A DNA stretch of 64,000 bases from NCBI GenBank assembly GCA_035573435.1, contig DATMZR010000013.1:44204-108203 (forward strand), read 5' to 3'. The stretch comes from Solirubrobacterales bacterium. GTDB taxonomy: Bacteria; Actinomycetota; Thermoleophilia; Solirubrobacterales; 70-9. Below the pieces are notes generated by a model that made no database searches, was not told the origin of the DNA, and was given only the letters and a program-made list of their open reading frames with translations. The translations under genes and the position numbers were made by a program. Shown here one piece after another: positions 53,502-63,417 of the stretch (positions are counted from its first letter, which is position 1; every line of letters begins with the position of its first letter).

Positions 53502-55904
53502 TCAGCCGGTGGGCGTCACGCGGTAGGCGTCGAACACCGAGTCGACGTTGCGAAGCCGCCCGACGCATTGGCGCAGCTGCTCGCTGTCGCCGACTTCGAC
53601 CACGAACCGGTTCTTGACCATGGGGTGCCTGGTGGTGCAGACGGCTTCGATGATGTTGACCCCGGTCTCGGCGAAGGTTCGCGAAAGGTCCTCGAGCAGC
53701 CGAGTGCGATCCCACGCGTCCACCTGGAGCTCGACGCGGTAGGAAGCCGCGTTGTCCCCCTCCCAGGCGACCGGCGTGAATCGCTCCGGCGACTTCCGGA
53801 GGGCGGCCATGTTGTTGCAGTCCTCGCGATGGATCGTGATCCCGCGGCCGAGCGAGACATAGCCGACGATCTCGTCGCCCGGCACGGGGCGGCAGCACTT
53901 CGCGAGCCGAACCATCACGTCGTCGACGCCCTTCACGTTGATCCCGTAGTCCGAGGCCTCCTGGGTGCGCCGCTGGCGCTCGTCGCGCCCCTCCAAGACG
54001 CTCGCGAGGCGCGCTTCGGTCTCGTCGCCCGCCACGGCCTCGCCCTGCTTCAGGCGCTGGAAGACCTTGTTGGCGACGGTCTTCGGCGAGACCTTCCCCT
54101 GGCCGACCGCGATGTAGAAGTCGTCGGCCTTGCGGAAGCCCATCTCGCGGGTGACGTCAGCGAGCAGCGGCGAAGCCGCAAGCCGCTGCGGCGGCAGGCC
54201 GCGCTTGCGGAAGGCGTCCTGGAGCTGCTCGCGCCCGCTGCGCTCGGCGTCCTCGCGGTTCTCGCGCTTCAGGAAGGCGCGGATCTTGTTGCGCGCCCTG
54301 CTGGTCCGCACCAGCCCCAGCCAGTCGCGGGAGGGCCCCCGCTCCTGTTTCGCGGTGAGGATCTCAACGATGTCGCCGGACTTGAGCTGGTAGTGCAGCG
54401 GCACGATCTTGCCGTTCACCTTGGCGCCCACGCATCGGTGGCCGACGTCGGTGTGAACCGCGTATGCGAAGTCGAGCGGGGTTGAGCCGGCCGAGAGGTT
54501 CTTGACCTCCCCCTTTGGCGTGAACACGAAGACTTCGTCCTCGAACAGGTCCACCTTCAGCGATTCGAGGAACTCGGTGGGGTTCTGGTCTCCCTCGACC
54601 TCGAGCAGCTGCCGCAGCCAGGTCATCTTCTCCTTGCCGGGGTCGCCCTTGAGGCGCGCTCCCTCCTTATAGATGACGTGGGCCGCAATGCCGTACTCGG
54701 CGGTCTCGTGCATCTCCGGGGTCCGGATCTGGATCTCGAGCGGCCTTCCCTCCGGGCCGATCACCGTGGTGTGGAGCGCCTGGTACAAGTTCATCTTCGG
54801 GGTCGCGATCAGGTCCTTGAACCGGCCGGGCAGCGGCTTCCAGATCGAGTGGATGATCCCTATGGCCCCGTAGCAGTCCTTGACAGACCCCACCAGCACC
54901 CGCATCGCGGTGAGGTCGTAGATCTCGTTGAACTCACGCCCCTTCTTGGTCATCTTCGAGTAGATCGAGTAGAAGTGCTTGGCGCGGCCCGAGATCTCGG
55001 CCTCGATGCCCACCTTCTTCAGCTCTTCCTTCAGGAAGCGGCCGGCGTCGTCCACGTAGCGCTCGCGCTCGGCGCGCTGCTGGGAGACGAGCTTCTTGAT
55101 CTCGTCGTACTTGCGCGGGTGCAGGCGCTGGAAGGAAAGGTCCTCGAGCTCCCACTTGATCGCGTGAATCCCCAGCCGGTGTGCGAGCGGAGCGTAGATT
55201 TCGAGCGTCTCGCGGGCCTTGTCGATCTGCTTTTGCTTCGGCAGCCCCGACAGGGTGCGCATGTTGTGGAGACGGTCGGCGAGTTTGATGAGGATGACCC
55301 GGAGATCGGTGGCCATCGCCACCATCATCTTCCGGTAGTTCTCGGCCTGGCTCTCGTCGCGGCTCTGAAAGGTGATCCCGGTGAGCTTGGTGACCCCGTC
55401 CACGAGCTGGGCCACGGAGTCGCCGAACAGCTCCCTGACCTGATCCAGGCTGGCGCTCGTGTCCTCCACCGTGTCGTGGAGCAGGGCAGCGCACAGGGTT
55501 TCTGTGTCGAGCCGAAGGCCCGCGCAGATCTTCGCCACCTCCACGGGGTGGGTGATGAAGTCCTCGCCGGTGCGCCGCCGCTGATCGGCGTGGCGCTCGC
55601 AGGCGAACGTGAAGGCGCGCTCGGTCGCCTCGGCGTCGATCGCTCGCGACGCCTCGACGCTGTGCTCCTCGATCACCGCCAGCAGATCGCCCAGCAGCGC
55701 GCGCTCGTCGTCCGCCAGCGCCTGGGCGCGGTCGGTGAGCGGCGCCACGGGTGGACCGTCGCCACGCCCGGCCCCGACCCGGGTGTGGCCCTGGCGGTCG
55801 GCGGGCACCGTCGCGCCGTCGGGCCGGCGCCCGCGCAGCGTCGAGGTCCCCTCTCCAGGGTCCTCGGGCTGTTCTAGCTCGGTTGTCTTTGTCTGCTCAG
55901 AAAT
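53502..55904 (-). CDS. rel: RelA/SpoT-type (p)ppGpp synthetase/hydrolase
   Basis: 800 residues. The HD hydrolase domain (HPVEVAKICAGLRLDTETLC, LLHDTVEDT), the synthetase domain (near 330-450, with KMTKKGREFNEIYDLTAMRV), TGS (VFTPKGEVKNLSAGSTPLDF) and a C-terminal ACT domain are in order, as in actinobacterial bifunctional Rel. No ATG, GTG or TTG precedes the protein near its start. The best candidate is ATT at 55904, preceded by GGAGGG with a six-base gap, and overlapping the end of recJ by 31 bases. It sets the stringent response. Confidence 0.93.
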   Translation of the reverse strand: MSEQTKTTELEQPEDPGEGTSTLRGRRPDGATVPADRQGHTRVGAGRGDGPPVAPLTDRAQALADDERALLGDLLAVIEEHSVEASRAIDAEATERAFTFACERHADQRRRTGEDFITHPVEVAKICAGLRLDTETLCAALLHDTVEDTSASLDQVRELFGDSVAQLVDGVTKLTGITFQSRDESQAENYRKMMVAMATDLRVILIKLADRLHNMRTLSGLPKQKQIDKARETLEIYAPLAHRLGIHAIKWELEDLSFQRLHPRKYDEIKKLVSQQRAERERYVDDAGRFLKEELKKVGIEAEISGRAKHFYSIYSKMTKKGREFNEIYDLTAMRVLVGSVKDCYGAIGIIHSIWKPLPGRFKDLIATPKMNLYQALHTTVIGPEGRPLEIQIRTPEMHETAEYGIAAHVIYKEGARLKGDPGKEKMTWLRQLLEVEGDQNPTEFLESLKVDLFEDEVFVFTPKGEVKNLSAGSTPLDFAYAVHTDVGHRCVGAKVNGKIVPLHYQLKSGDIVEILTAKQERGPSRDWLGLVRTSRARNKIRAFLKRENREDAERSGREQLQDAFRKRGLPPQRLAASPLLADVTREMGFRKADDFYIAVGQGKVSPKTVANKVFQRLKQGEAVAGDETEARLASVLEGRDERQRRTQEASDYGINVKGVDDVMVRLAKCCRPVPGDEIVGYVSLGRGITIHREDCNNMAALRKSPERFTPVAWEGDNAASYRVELQVDAWDRTRLLEDLSRTFAETGVNIIEAVCTTRHPMVKNRFVVEVGDSEQLRQCVGRLRNVDSVFDAYRVTPTG

Positions 55905-58456
55905 CGCCTGCCCTCCTCGAAGCGGTCGCAGTAGGCGACGAATGCCTGTACTCGCTCGAGATCCTTCGTCTCCGAGGATACGACGCGGAGTGCGGGTGTG
56001 GTGCCGGAATGCTGCCAGGTGACGGCGCCCGCCTCCTCCAATACTCGTAGGCGACGGCCGGCGACCTCCGGCGAACAGACATGGCGCCCCACCCCCTCGA
56101 GGGCGCCGCGAGGAGCCACATCGGGATCGCCCAGGGCTCGGTACACCGCGACCAGCGCTGGACGCTGAGGCCATTCGGACTCGTGAACGCGCAACGCGAA
56201 GTCGACTTCGGCCTCACCCCAGGCCAGGTGCAGGAAGCCGCCTCGCCCATTCGGGGCGCGTGGCGATGCAGATGCCAGCCGCTCCAGATGCGGAAACGGA
56301 GGCGGATCGACGAGCACGACGTGCTCGAAGCCGGTGCCCATCGAAGACACGCGCGCCAGGGCCCCCCAGTCAGCCAGGAGGATGCCGCAGTCCGCCTCGC
56401 CCAGTTCGGCGATGGCGGCCTGGACCGCGTCGTCAGCGAGCCGCCCCGAGGCAATCGCGACTCGCCCGCCACCGAAGCGCGCCGGGGCCGCGGCGCGCTC
56501 GACGAGTTCGCAGCGGCGAAGCGCGTCCGCGCAGAGCGCCAGCACCGGCGCGCCGCTGGAGGCCAGGGCAGCCACCGCCGCCACCCCGGAGCTGCCGCGC
56601 CGGTCCACGACCTGGCGGCGATCACCAGACTCCGCAGCGTCGACGACTCCGGGCGGCCAGTCCTCGAGGCGAACCTGGCGCTCGGCGTCGAGCCGGCGCC
56701 ACCATTCCTGGTCAGCGGGATACGGTCGCACCTCTTCATCGGCCGTGGGGGCCTCCGGATAGAGCTCCCCGAGGACCACGCGGGGCTCCACCGCCCCGTT
56801 CCACTCGTTGAGCTCGAGCTTCACGGAGACATCCAAGGGCTCCGCAACCTCCGGGCGCGCAAGCTCGCCGTTGACCCCGAACGCCACGCCGAGAGCGCTG
56901 CGAGGGCCGCTTTGGAGCCGGAAGCGAGCGTGTCTGTCCCCCTCCCCCATGGCCCGCACCTCGCACAGCCGAGCCGAGGGGACGAGCAGGCGGACGCCGG
57001 GATTGCCGATCCCGAACGGCGCCAGGCGCTCGAGCTGCTCGGCGACCTCGTGACCGAGGCTCTCGCCCCCCACCACGGCGTCGATCACCTCGGTCCGGAC
57101 AAGGTCGCGATCGCCGAGCGTCGCGCTCACATGCGCGACGAAAGCGGCACGAAAATCCTCCACGCGGCCGGCTTCGATCTCCAGGCCGGCCGCCGCCCGG
57201 TGGCCTCCGTAGCGGAGCAGGTGCTCCCCGCACGCGTCCAGCGCAGCCAGCAGGTCAAAGCCGGGGACGCTCCGCCCCGAGCCCTTGCCCCTGCCATCGC
57301 CATCGATCCCGATCAGGACGACGGGCACCGAGTGGCGCTCAGTCAGCCGGGAGGCGACGATTCCCACCACGCCCGGATGCCAGTCCTCGCCGGCCAGCAC
57401 CAACCCCGGGGCGGCCGCGAGCTCATCGGAGAGAGCGGCCCGCGCCCGCTCCGCGGAGGCGAGCACGACCCGTTCGGTATCACGGCGCTCGCGATTGGCC
57501 CGGTCGAGCTCGATCGCGATCGAGGCCGCCCGGTCGTCGTCGGCAGTGAGCATCAGCTCGACGCCGGCGTCGGCACGGTACAGACGGCCCGCGGCGTTGA
57601 TCCGCGGGCCGAGGCGAAATGCCAGATCGCCCTCGTCGAGGCGCTCGGGACGAACGCCGGCCGTGGCGCACAGCGCCCGGAGCCCCGGTCGCCGCGCCTG
57701 GCGCGCCGTCTGCAAGCCCGCGCGGACGAGGGCCCGGTTCTCGCCCTGAAGACGGACCAGGTCGGCCACCGTGGCCAGCGCCACCAGGTCGAGGTCGTTG
57801 GCTGCCCGCTCCGGCCCGAGGAGCGCCGCCGAGAGCTTGTGAACGACCCCGGTCGCGCACAACTCCTCACACGGATACCTAGACACACGGGGATGAAGCA
57901 CCGGACAGTCCGGAAGGCGCTCGTCGGGCTCGTGGTGATCCGTGACGATCACCTCCATCCCGGCTTCCTGGGCGGCCGCCACCTCGGTGGCGCAGGTGAT
58001 CCCGCAATCGGCCGTCACGAGCAGACCGGTCCCGCGGGCTACCAGCCGCTCCACGCCGGCCATGGTCAACCCGTAGCCATCGCCGAGCCGGTCGGGTATG
58101 TACCAGTCGCAGCGGGCACCGAGCTCGCGCAGGGCACGAACGAGGATCGCGGTAGAGCACACCCCGTCGCAGTCGTAGTCGCCATGGACCGTGATCGTCC
58201 GCCCCTGGGCGATCGCGCCCTTGATCCGCTCGGTCACCTCCTCCATCGAGTCGAACTCGAAAGGATCGTGCACCGTGCTGGCCTCCAGAAAGGCCCGGGC
58301 CTCGGCGACCGTCCGGTAGCCACGTCGCACCAGCGTCACGGCCACCGGCTCGGCTAGCGCGAGGGCCTCCATCAGGATGCTGACCTCGGCGTACGAATAG
58401 GGCTCCATTCGGAAGGCTCGAACGGGGGACTCGAGATCGGAAGCGGTGCCGGGCAC
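55874..58456 (-). CDS. recJ: Single-stranded DNA exonuclease RecJ, with long C-terminal region
   Basis: 860 residues, long for RecJ (about 570 in Escherichia coli). The DHH core has HGDYDCDGVCSTA near 90-102 and VTDHHEPDERLPDCP near 166, and DHHA1 has GGHRAAAGL near 415. An OB-like domain follows to about 560. The last 300 residues form an extra Rossmann-like domain (VLALCADALRR, FGGGRVAIASGRLAD), comparable with the long C-terminal parts of Firmicutes and Deinococcus RecJ. The start is GTG 58456 or possibly ATG 58408. Confidence 0.88.
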   Translation of the reverse strand: MPGTASDLESPVRAFRMEPYSYAEVSILMEALALAEPVAVTLVRRGYRTVAEARAFLEASTVHDPFEFDSMEEVTERIKGAIAQGRTITVHGDYDCDGVCSTAILVRALRELGARCDWYIPDRLGDGYGLTMAGVERLVARGTGLLVTADCGITCATEVAAAQEAGMEVIVTDHHEPDERLPDCPVLHPRVSRYPCEELCATGVVHKLSAALLGPERAANDLDLVALATVADLVRLQGENRALVRAGLQTARQARRPGLRALCATAGVRPERLDEGDLAFRLGPRINAAGRLYRADAGVELMLTADDDRAASIAIELDRANRERRDTERVVLASAERARAALSDELAAAPGLVLAGEDWHPGVVGIVASRLTERHSVPVVLIGIDGDGRGKGSGRSVPGFDLLAALDACGEHLLRYGGHRAAAGLEIEAGRVEDFRAAFVAHVSATLGDRDLVRTEVIDAVVGGESLGHEVAEQLERLAPFGIGNPGVRLLVPSARLCEVRAMGEGDRHARFRLQSGPRSALGVAFGVNGELARPEVAEPLDVSVKLELNEWNGAVEPRVVLGELYPEAPTADEEVRPYPADQEWWRRLDAERQVRLEDWPPGVVDAAESGDRRQVVDRRGSSGVAAVAALASSGAPVLALCADALRRCELVERAAAPARFGGGRVAIASGRLADDAVQAAIAELGEADCGILLADWGALARVSSMGTGFEHVVLVDPPPFPHLERLASASPRAPNGRGGFLHLAWGEAEVDFALRVHESEWPQRPALVAVYRALGDPDVAPRGALEGVGRHVCSPEVAGRRLRVLEEAGAVTWQHSGTTPALRVVSSETKDLERVQAFVAYCDRFEEGRRFLSRQRQPS

Positions 58457-58516
58457 TCGGCCAGGCTAAGAACGGACGGGGACGGAATTCGCCCCCAGCC
58501 GTCGGCAATGGGAGAC

Positions 58517-58786
58517 CTAGACCCCTTCTGCCTCTTCCCTGCTGACGCCGAAAGCGTAGATCGCAGCCAAGCCGATCAAGGTCCCGGGAACCGCGACCAG
58601 AACAGTGCCGATGTCAGTCTGGCCGATGCTCGACCCGGAGACGATCTGCGCGATCCCGCCGGTGATCATGCCGCCCGCGACCGCGCCGAGCAGCGCGCCG
58701 ACGATCCCGCCCCAGAAACGGTCCGGCACGAACACCGTGAAGTGCCAGATCGCGAGCCCGACTGTGAACCAGACGACCGCCGCCAT
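58517..58786 (-). CDS. Small membrane protein of unknown function
   Basis: 89 residues from the ATG at 58786. Three hydrophobic stretches are visible (VVWFTVGLAIWHFTVF; GGIVGALLGAVAGGMITGGI; GTVLVAVPGTLIGLAAIYAF), with glycine-rich spacing resembling GlsB/YeaQ-type small membrane proteins. It ends SREEAEGV. It lies between secDF and recJ on the same strand and may be cotranscribed. Confidence 0.65.
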   Translation of the reverse strand: MAAVVWFTVGLAIWHFTVFVPDRFWGGIVGALLGAVAGGMITGGIAQIVSGSSIGQTDIGTVLVAVPGTLIGLAAIYAFGVSREEAEGV

Positions 58787-58820
58787 CAGCTCTTCACCGC
58801 CTCCACGACCTTGCAGAGGC

Positions 58821-61748
58821 TCATCGGTGCCTCCCGTGCTTGCGCCGCCGCCGCTGCTGGCGGCGCTTGCGCTCGCCCTCGGAGCGGGCGGGGCGGGCCG
58901 GCTCGGGCGGCGCGCCCCTGGCGAGCGGCTCAGGCTCGGGCTCCGGAGCCTCATCCGCTGCCTCCGCGCCATCGCCTGCGTCCGCCGGGGCCTGGGGAGT
59001 CACCAGCTCGGCCTCCGCAGACTCGACCGCGGGCGAGGGCGGCGTCTCCGCGCCAGTCGCGACAGGGACCATTGGCACGGGCTCGCCATCAGGCCCGACC
59101 CGCGCCACCACGTTGTCCTCGGGGAAGGTGGGTACGCGACCCATCTCCGCGATCAGGTGACTGCGCCGGGCACGGTAGGCGGGCTCGCGCTCCTTCCAAT
59201 GGGTGAGCACCGGCGTGGCAATGAAGATCGACGAGTAGGTCCCGGAGAGGACGCCCACCCCCATCGCAAAGGCGAAGTCCTTCAGGGTGGCGCCGCCGAA
59301 GATGAATAGCACCGCGATCAGGAAGGTGGTCGACAGCCCGGTGATCAGCGACCGGGTGAGCACCTCGCTCATCGACTTGTTGGCGATCTGGGAGAAGGCA
59401 GCGCGGGGCATCCTGGGGACGTTCTCGCGGATCCGGTCGAACACGATCACCGTGTCGTACATCGAGTAGCCCAGGATGGTGAGGAAGGCGGCCACGGTGC
59501 CGCTGGTCACCTCCCGGCCCGTGAGCGAGTAGATGCCGCCCGTGATCAGGATGTCGTGAGTCAGGGCGATGATCACCGGTATCGCGTACTTGGCCTCGAA
59601 GCGAATGGCCACGTAGGCGGAGATCACGAGCAGAGAGAAGACGATCGCGATCACCGCGCTGCGCGCCACCTGCGCCCCGAATGTGGGCCCCACGCTCGTG
59701 CTGTTGAAGCCGTCGCTTCCGCCCCGAATCCCGAAGTCCCGCTCCAGGGCATTCCTGACGGTGCTGTTGACCTCGTCCACCGGGATCTTGCCCTGGATGT
59801 CGATCACGTTCGGGCCCAGATTGGGGTTCTCGACGCTCTGGATCTCGGCGCTCGAAGCATTGGTGACGTTCGCGTCCGTCAGGGCCGCTCGGACGTCGTC
59901 GACGCTCGCCTCCTGCTGGAGGCTGGCGGTGATCTTCGCCCCCGACTCGAAGTCGATTCCCAGGTTGAGCTGCTTGGTGGCAAACGACACCGCGCCGACC
60001 GCCAGGATCACCCCGGAGATGGAGAAGAACCAGCGGCTGGCGCCCGAGAAGTCGAAGCGCCAGCGCACCCTTTGCCGCCCGGCGCCCAGCGCCCGCTGCG
60101 AGTGCAGCAGCCGCGAGCGCCCCAGCGAGCCGAGGACCGCCTGCGTGAACAGCACCGCCGTAAGGAGCGAGACGAGCGTGCCGACGCCGAGCGTGAACGC
60201 GAACCCCTTCACACCCGCGGTGGCGAGCACGAAGAGGATGAAGGCGGTGATCAGCGTGATCACATTCGCGTCCACGATCGTCGCGATGCCCTTCCGGTAA
60301 CCCTGGCCGATCGCGGACAGCATCGAGCGCCCGGCGCGCGCCTCCTCCTTGATCCGCTCGAAGATGACTATGTTCGCGTCGGCCGCGACCCCGATCGTGA
60401 GTACTAAGCCCGCGATCCCGGGCAGGGTGAGCGTGATGGGGATCAGCTTGACCAGGGCGAAGAAGATCACCCCGTACACGACCAGGCCCACGGTCGCGAC
60501 CAGTCCCAGCATGCGGTAGTACGCGATCAGGAAGCAGATCACCAGGATCAGGCCGATGACTCCGGCGCGGAGGCCCTCGTCCAGCGCCTGCTGGCCCAGG
60601 GTCGCCGAAACGGTGCTCTGGCTCTCCAGCTGGAGGTTGATCGGCAGGGCGCCGATGCGCAGGAACTCGGCCAGGTCCTGCGCAGAGCTGATCGTGAAGT
60701 TGCCCGAGATCTGGGCTCCCTGCCGCCCGTCGATCCCGGTGGGGTTCTCGGAGAAGTTGATGATCGGCTGGGTGACGACTTGGTTGTCCAGCACGACCGA
60801 GAAGTGCTGGGAGTACTGATCGGCGGCCGCCCCAAGTCCCCCCCCGGGTGGAGCGGTCGCCGCGCCTCGCTCCGCGATCGTCCGCGTCACGTCCTGGAAC
60901 GCGGTCCGGCCCGCATCGGTGAAGTCGAAGGTGACGTTCGGCTGGTTGGTGGTCGGGTCGAAGTTCTGCTTCGGGTTCTCGATGTCGTCGCCGGAGAGGG
61001 CCGGCCGATCCTTGAACACGTAGTGCGGAGCGACCGAGATCTCGCTGTTGTCCTGAGAGAGCGTGGGATCCTCGGACTCCGCCTGGACGACGACCGTCCC
61101 CTGGGGCACGGAGATGATCTGGGAGCCGGGCGGCCGCTTCTCGTTGCGGAACTGCAGGAACAGGTCCTTCACCTTTGCCGCAGAGCCGGCGAGGAGCTGG
61201 TGGGAGCTGCGCTCGAACAGGTAGTAGGTCGGCCCCTTCGTCGTGCACTGGTCCTCGAAGCACTCCGGCTTCCGCTTCGAGGCGAACTGGACCGCGTCGT
61301 ACAGGTTGGGGAAGCTGTAGACCTGCGGATTGGGATCCGGAGACTGCGCCGGGTTTCTCGGGGCGTTCCCCCCGGGCGGCGGCACCACGTTGCCCTCGAA
61401 GTCGTAGAAGTAGAGCTGCGAGGTGGTCCCGATCTGCTCGATCGCCTGCTGGGCGTTCTGGACGTCCGGCAGGCCGACCTGAATCCCCTTGTCCCCGATC
61501 CGCGAGATCTCCGGCTCCGAGACCCCGAGCTTGTCGGCGCGCTCGCGGATGATGTCGATCGCGCGGTCGATGTCTTCCGTCGTGATGTCCGGGGTTCGCG
61601 CCGTCTCCTCGCCCTGGTAGATGAGCTGGGTGCCGCCTCGCAGGTCCAGGCCGAGCACCGTCCGCTTCGACGCGATGACGATCGCCGATGCGGCCGTCAG
61701 GCCGAGGATGAAAACGAGGATGAGGAGACTGCGCCGCCGCCTACCCAT
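58821..61748 (-). CDS. secDF: Protein translocase subunit SecDF (fused)
   Basis: 975 residues combining SecD and SecF. The SecD part (about 1-565) has the N-terminal helix, LGLDLRGGTQLIY, the large P1 domain and six-helix core; a linker of about 40 residues leads to the SecF part (about 575-870), which has LNLGIDFESGAKIT and GYSMYDTVIVFDRIRENV. The tail is charged and Pro/Ala/Glu-rich, ending in a basic cluster. It uses the proton gradient to pull proteins out of the Sec channel. Actinobacteria usually encode SecD and SecF as two proteins. Confidence 0.95.
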   Translation of the reverse strand: MGRRRRSLLILVFILGLTAASAIVIASKRTVLGLDLRGGTQLIYQGEETARTPDITTEDIDRAIDIIRERADKLGVSEPEISRIGDKGIQVGLPDVQNAQQAIEQIGTTSQLYFYDFEGNVVPPPGGNAPRNPAQSPDPNPQVYSFPNLYDAVQFASKRKPECFEDQCTTKGPTYYLFERSSHQLLAGSAAKVKDLFLQFRNEKRPPGSQIISVPQGTVVVQAESEDPTLSQDNSEISVAPHYVFKDRPALSGDDIENPKQNFDPTTNQPNVTFDFTDAGRTAFQDVTRTIAERGAATAPPGGGLGAAADQYSQHFSVVLDNQVVTQPIINFSENPTGIDGRQGAQISGNFTISSAQDLAEFLRIGALPINLQLESQSTVSATLGQQALDEGLRAGVIGLILVICFLIAYYRMLGLVATVGLVVYGVIFFALVKLIPITLTLPGIAGLVLTIGVAADANIVIFERIKEEARAGRSMLSAIGQGYRKGIATIVDANVITLITAFILFVLATAGVKGFAFTLGVGTLVSLLTAVLFTQAVLGSLGRSRLLHSQRALGAGRQRVRWRFDFSGASRWFFSISGVILAVGAVSFATKQLNLGIDFESGAKITASLQQEASVDDVRAALTDANVTNASSAEIQSVENPNLGPNVIDIQGKIPVDEVNSTVRNALERDFGIRGGSDGFNSTSVGPTFGAQVARSAVIAIVFSLLVISAYVAIRFEAKYAIPVIIALTHDILITGGIYSLTGREVTSGTVAAFLTILGYSMYDTVIVFDRIRENVPRMPRAAFSQIANKSMSEVLTRSLITGLSTTFLIAVLFIFGGATLKDFAFAMGVGVLSGTYSSIFIATPVLTHWKEREPAYRARRSHLIAEMGRVPTFPEDNVVARVGPDGEPVPMVPVATGAETPPSPAVESAEAELVTPQAPADAGDGAEAADEAPEPEPEPLARGAPPEPARPARSEGERKRRQQRRRRKHGRHR

Positions 61749-61757
61749 CGGTGTTGC

Positions 61758-62243
61758 TCACCTCGGAGTCAGGACAAGCAGCAGCCCGCCGTCGTCGTCG
61801 TAGGCCGGAAAGACGTCCGCAACCGCCTCCGCGGGCAGGTCGCCCTCGGCGTTCACCTGGACGCGCTTGCCGAGCGAGCGCACGCCCCACTCGAGCGTGG
61901 TCTCGATCGGATCAGTGGTGCCGTCCTTGTTCACGTCCGCCGCCGCACCGCCGTCGCCCTCCTCGAGCCAGTGAAGCCCGAGCACGTCCTGGACCTGGCG
62001 TCCGATCACGGACTCGTCCTTCAGGCCGGTGAGCTCGAAGCCGCCCTTGCCGACGTCGAGCAGGCGACCCTCCTGGTCGCAGACGAAGAAGGCCGCCTCC
62101 GGAGCCGGGTAGTAGTCGTCGAGGAGCTCGAACAGATCGCTCCCTCCGCACCGCGAACATGCCTTGGGCCGATTCGACATCCCTGCGGTCCGCTCGCTCG
62201 ACATCTCCCGATTGCCGCAGTTGGGACAGATGAAGAAGGGCAC
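61758..62243 (-). CDS. Zinc-ribbon plus PAS-domain protein
   Basis: 161 residues. CPNCGNRE near 6-9 and CSRCGGSDLF near 31-34 form a four-cysteine zinc ribbon. Residues about 45-110 (APEAAFFVCDQEGRLLDVGK, ELTGLKDESVIGRQVQDVLG) look like a PAS fold, and the remainder is beta-rich. PAS domains sense ligands, redox or light; the ribbon may bind nucleic acid or protein. It lies between ruvB and secDF. No family role is known to me. Confidence 0.7.
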   Translation of the reverse strand: MPFFICPNCGNREMSSERTAGMSNRPKACSRCGGSDLFELLDDYYPAPEAAFFVCDQEGRLLDVGKGGFELTGLKDESVIGRQVQDVLGLHWLEEGDGGAAADVNKDGTTDPIETTLEWGVRSLGKRVQVNAEGDLPAEAVADVFPAYDDDGGLLLVLTPR

Positions 62244-62304
62244 GCCGAGAGGGTAGTAAACGGCCGCGCTGCGGTCAGACAGGCTTCGCCTCCTGGCGCC
62301 GGCC

Positions 62305-63351
62305 TCAGAACAGGCTGGCGGCCTCGGTCGGGACCGGCAGGCCCAGGTGCTCGAAGGCGCGTGGCGTGATCACCCGCCCCCGAGGGGTCCGCTTGATCAG
62401 GCCCTGCTGGAGCAGGTAGGGCTCGTAGACGTCCTCGATCGTGTCCTGCTCCTCGTCCACGGCGGCTGCCAGCGTCGAGAGGCCCACCGGCCCACCCGAG
62501 AACTTGATCGCGATCGCCTCCAGAATGCCGCGGTCGTGGCGATCGAGGCCGACGGTGTCGACCTCGAGCAGTCCGAGCGCCTCGTGCGCCACCTCGCCCG
62601 TCACGACGCCGGCGCCGCGGACCTCGGCGAAGTCGCGGACCCGCTTCAGCAGCCGGTTGGCAACCCGGGGCGTGCCCCGGGATCGCTCGGAGATCGCCCG
62701 CTCCCCCTCCGGCTCCACCTCCACCCCGAGGATGCCGGCCGAGCGGCGCACGATCTGCGCCAGATCGGCGGGGTCGTAGTGCTCCAGCCGGTGGCACACC
62801 CCGAAGCGGTCCCGAAGCGGCGTCGTCAACAGCCCGGTGCGGGTCGTGGCGCCCACCAGGGTGAACGGCGGCAGGTCGAGGGTCACAGTGCGCGCGCCAG
62901 CACCTTGACCGAGCACCACGGGAAGGCGCCGCTCCTCCATGGCCGGGTAGAGCGTCTCCTCGATGGCCCGGCTGAGCCGGTGCACCTCGTCGATGAAGAA
63001 GACCGAGCCTGGCTCGAGCGCCGTCAGGAAGGCTGCGATGTCGGCCTTGCGTTCGAGCGCCGGCCCCGCGGTCTGCACCAGCGGCGCTTCCAGCTCCGCC
63101 GCCACGATGTTGGCAAGCGACGTCTTGCCCAGGCCGGGCGGTCCGGCGAGCAGCACGTGGTCCAGCGGCTCGCCCCGGCGCCGAGCGGCTTCGATGAACA
63201 CCTCGAGCTGCGCCGTCACCTGCTCCTGGTTGACGAAGTCGCCCAAGCGCTTGGGGCGCAGCGACCGGTCCAAGTCCTCCTCGTCGCCAACCAGTCGGGC
63301 GTCGGCCAGGCGCTCCTCTTGCTCGATCCCGGGATCGCGGGCGATGGTCAT
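62305..63351 (-). CDS. ruvB: Holliday junction DNA helicase RuvB
   Basis: 348 residues from the ATG at 63351 ([15 protein letters not shown]). The Walker A motif [14 protein letters not shown] is near 71, Walker [11 protein letters not shown] near 120, sensor 1 [18 protein letters not shown] near 165, and the winged helix is C-terminal ([17 protein letters not shown]). It drives branch migration with RuvA. A longer upstream frame is only the repeated hairpin element. Confidence 0.97.
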   Translation of the reverse strand: MTIARDPGIEQEERLADARLVGDEEDLDRSLRPKRLGDFVNQEQVTAQLEVFIEAARRRGEPLDHVLLAGPPGLGKTSLANIVAAELEAPLVQTAGPALERKADIAAFLTALEPGSVFFIDEVHRLSRAIEETLYPAMEERRLPVVLGQGAGARTVTLDLPPFTLVGATTRTGLLTTPLRDRFGVCHRLEHYDPADLAQIVRRSAGILGVEVEPEGERAISERSRGTPRVANRLLKRVRDFAEVRGAGVVTGEVAHEALGLLEVDTVGLDRHDRGILEAIAIKFSGGPVGLSTLAAAVDEEQDTIEDVYEPYLLQQGLIKRTPRGRVITPRAFEHLGLPVPTEAASLF

Positions 63352-63360
63352 CACCACATC

Positions 63361-63417
63361 CACCTGCCAGTCGCCTCGCACTCGCGGGCTTCGCCCGCTC
63401 TGCTCGGCGCCCTCATC
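63361..63417 (-). repeat. Intergenic hairpin/RBS element, copy 3 (ruvA-ruvB gap)
   Basis: 57 bases, 54 identical to 33461-33517. The GCGGGC-GAA-GCCCGC stem and the GGCAGGTGG segment before the ruvB start are conserved, and the ruvA stop codon (63413-63415) lies at its far edge. Confidence 0.8.

Noticed and set aside
56081..58357. 758-codon plus-strand frame over recJ
   Set aside because: It is antisense to RecJ with intact DHH motifs; composition is low-information Arg/His/Pro.
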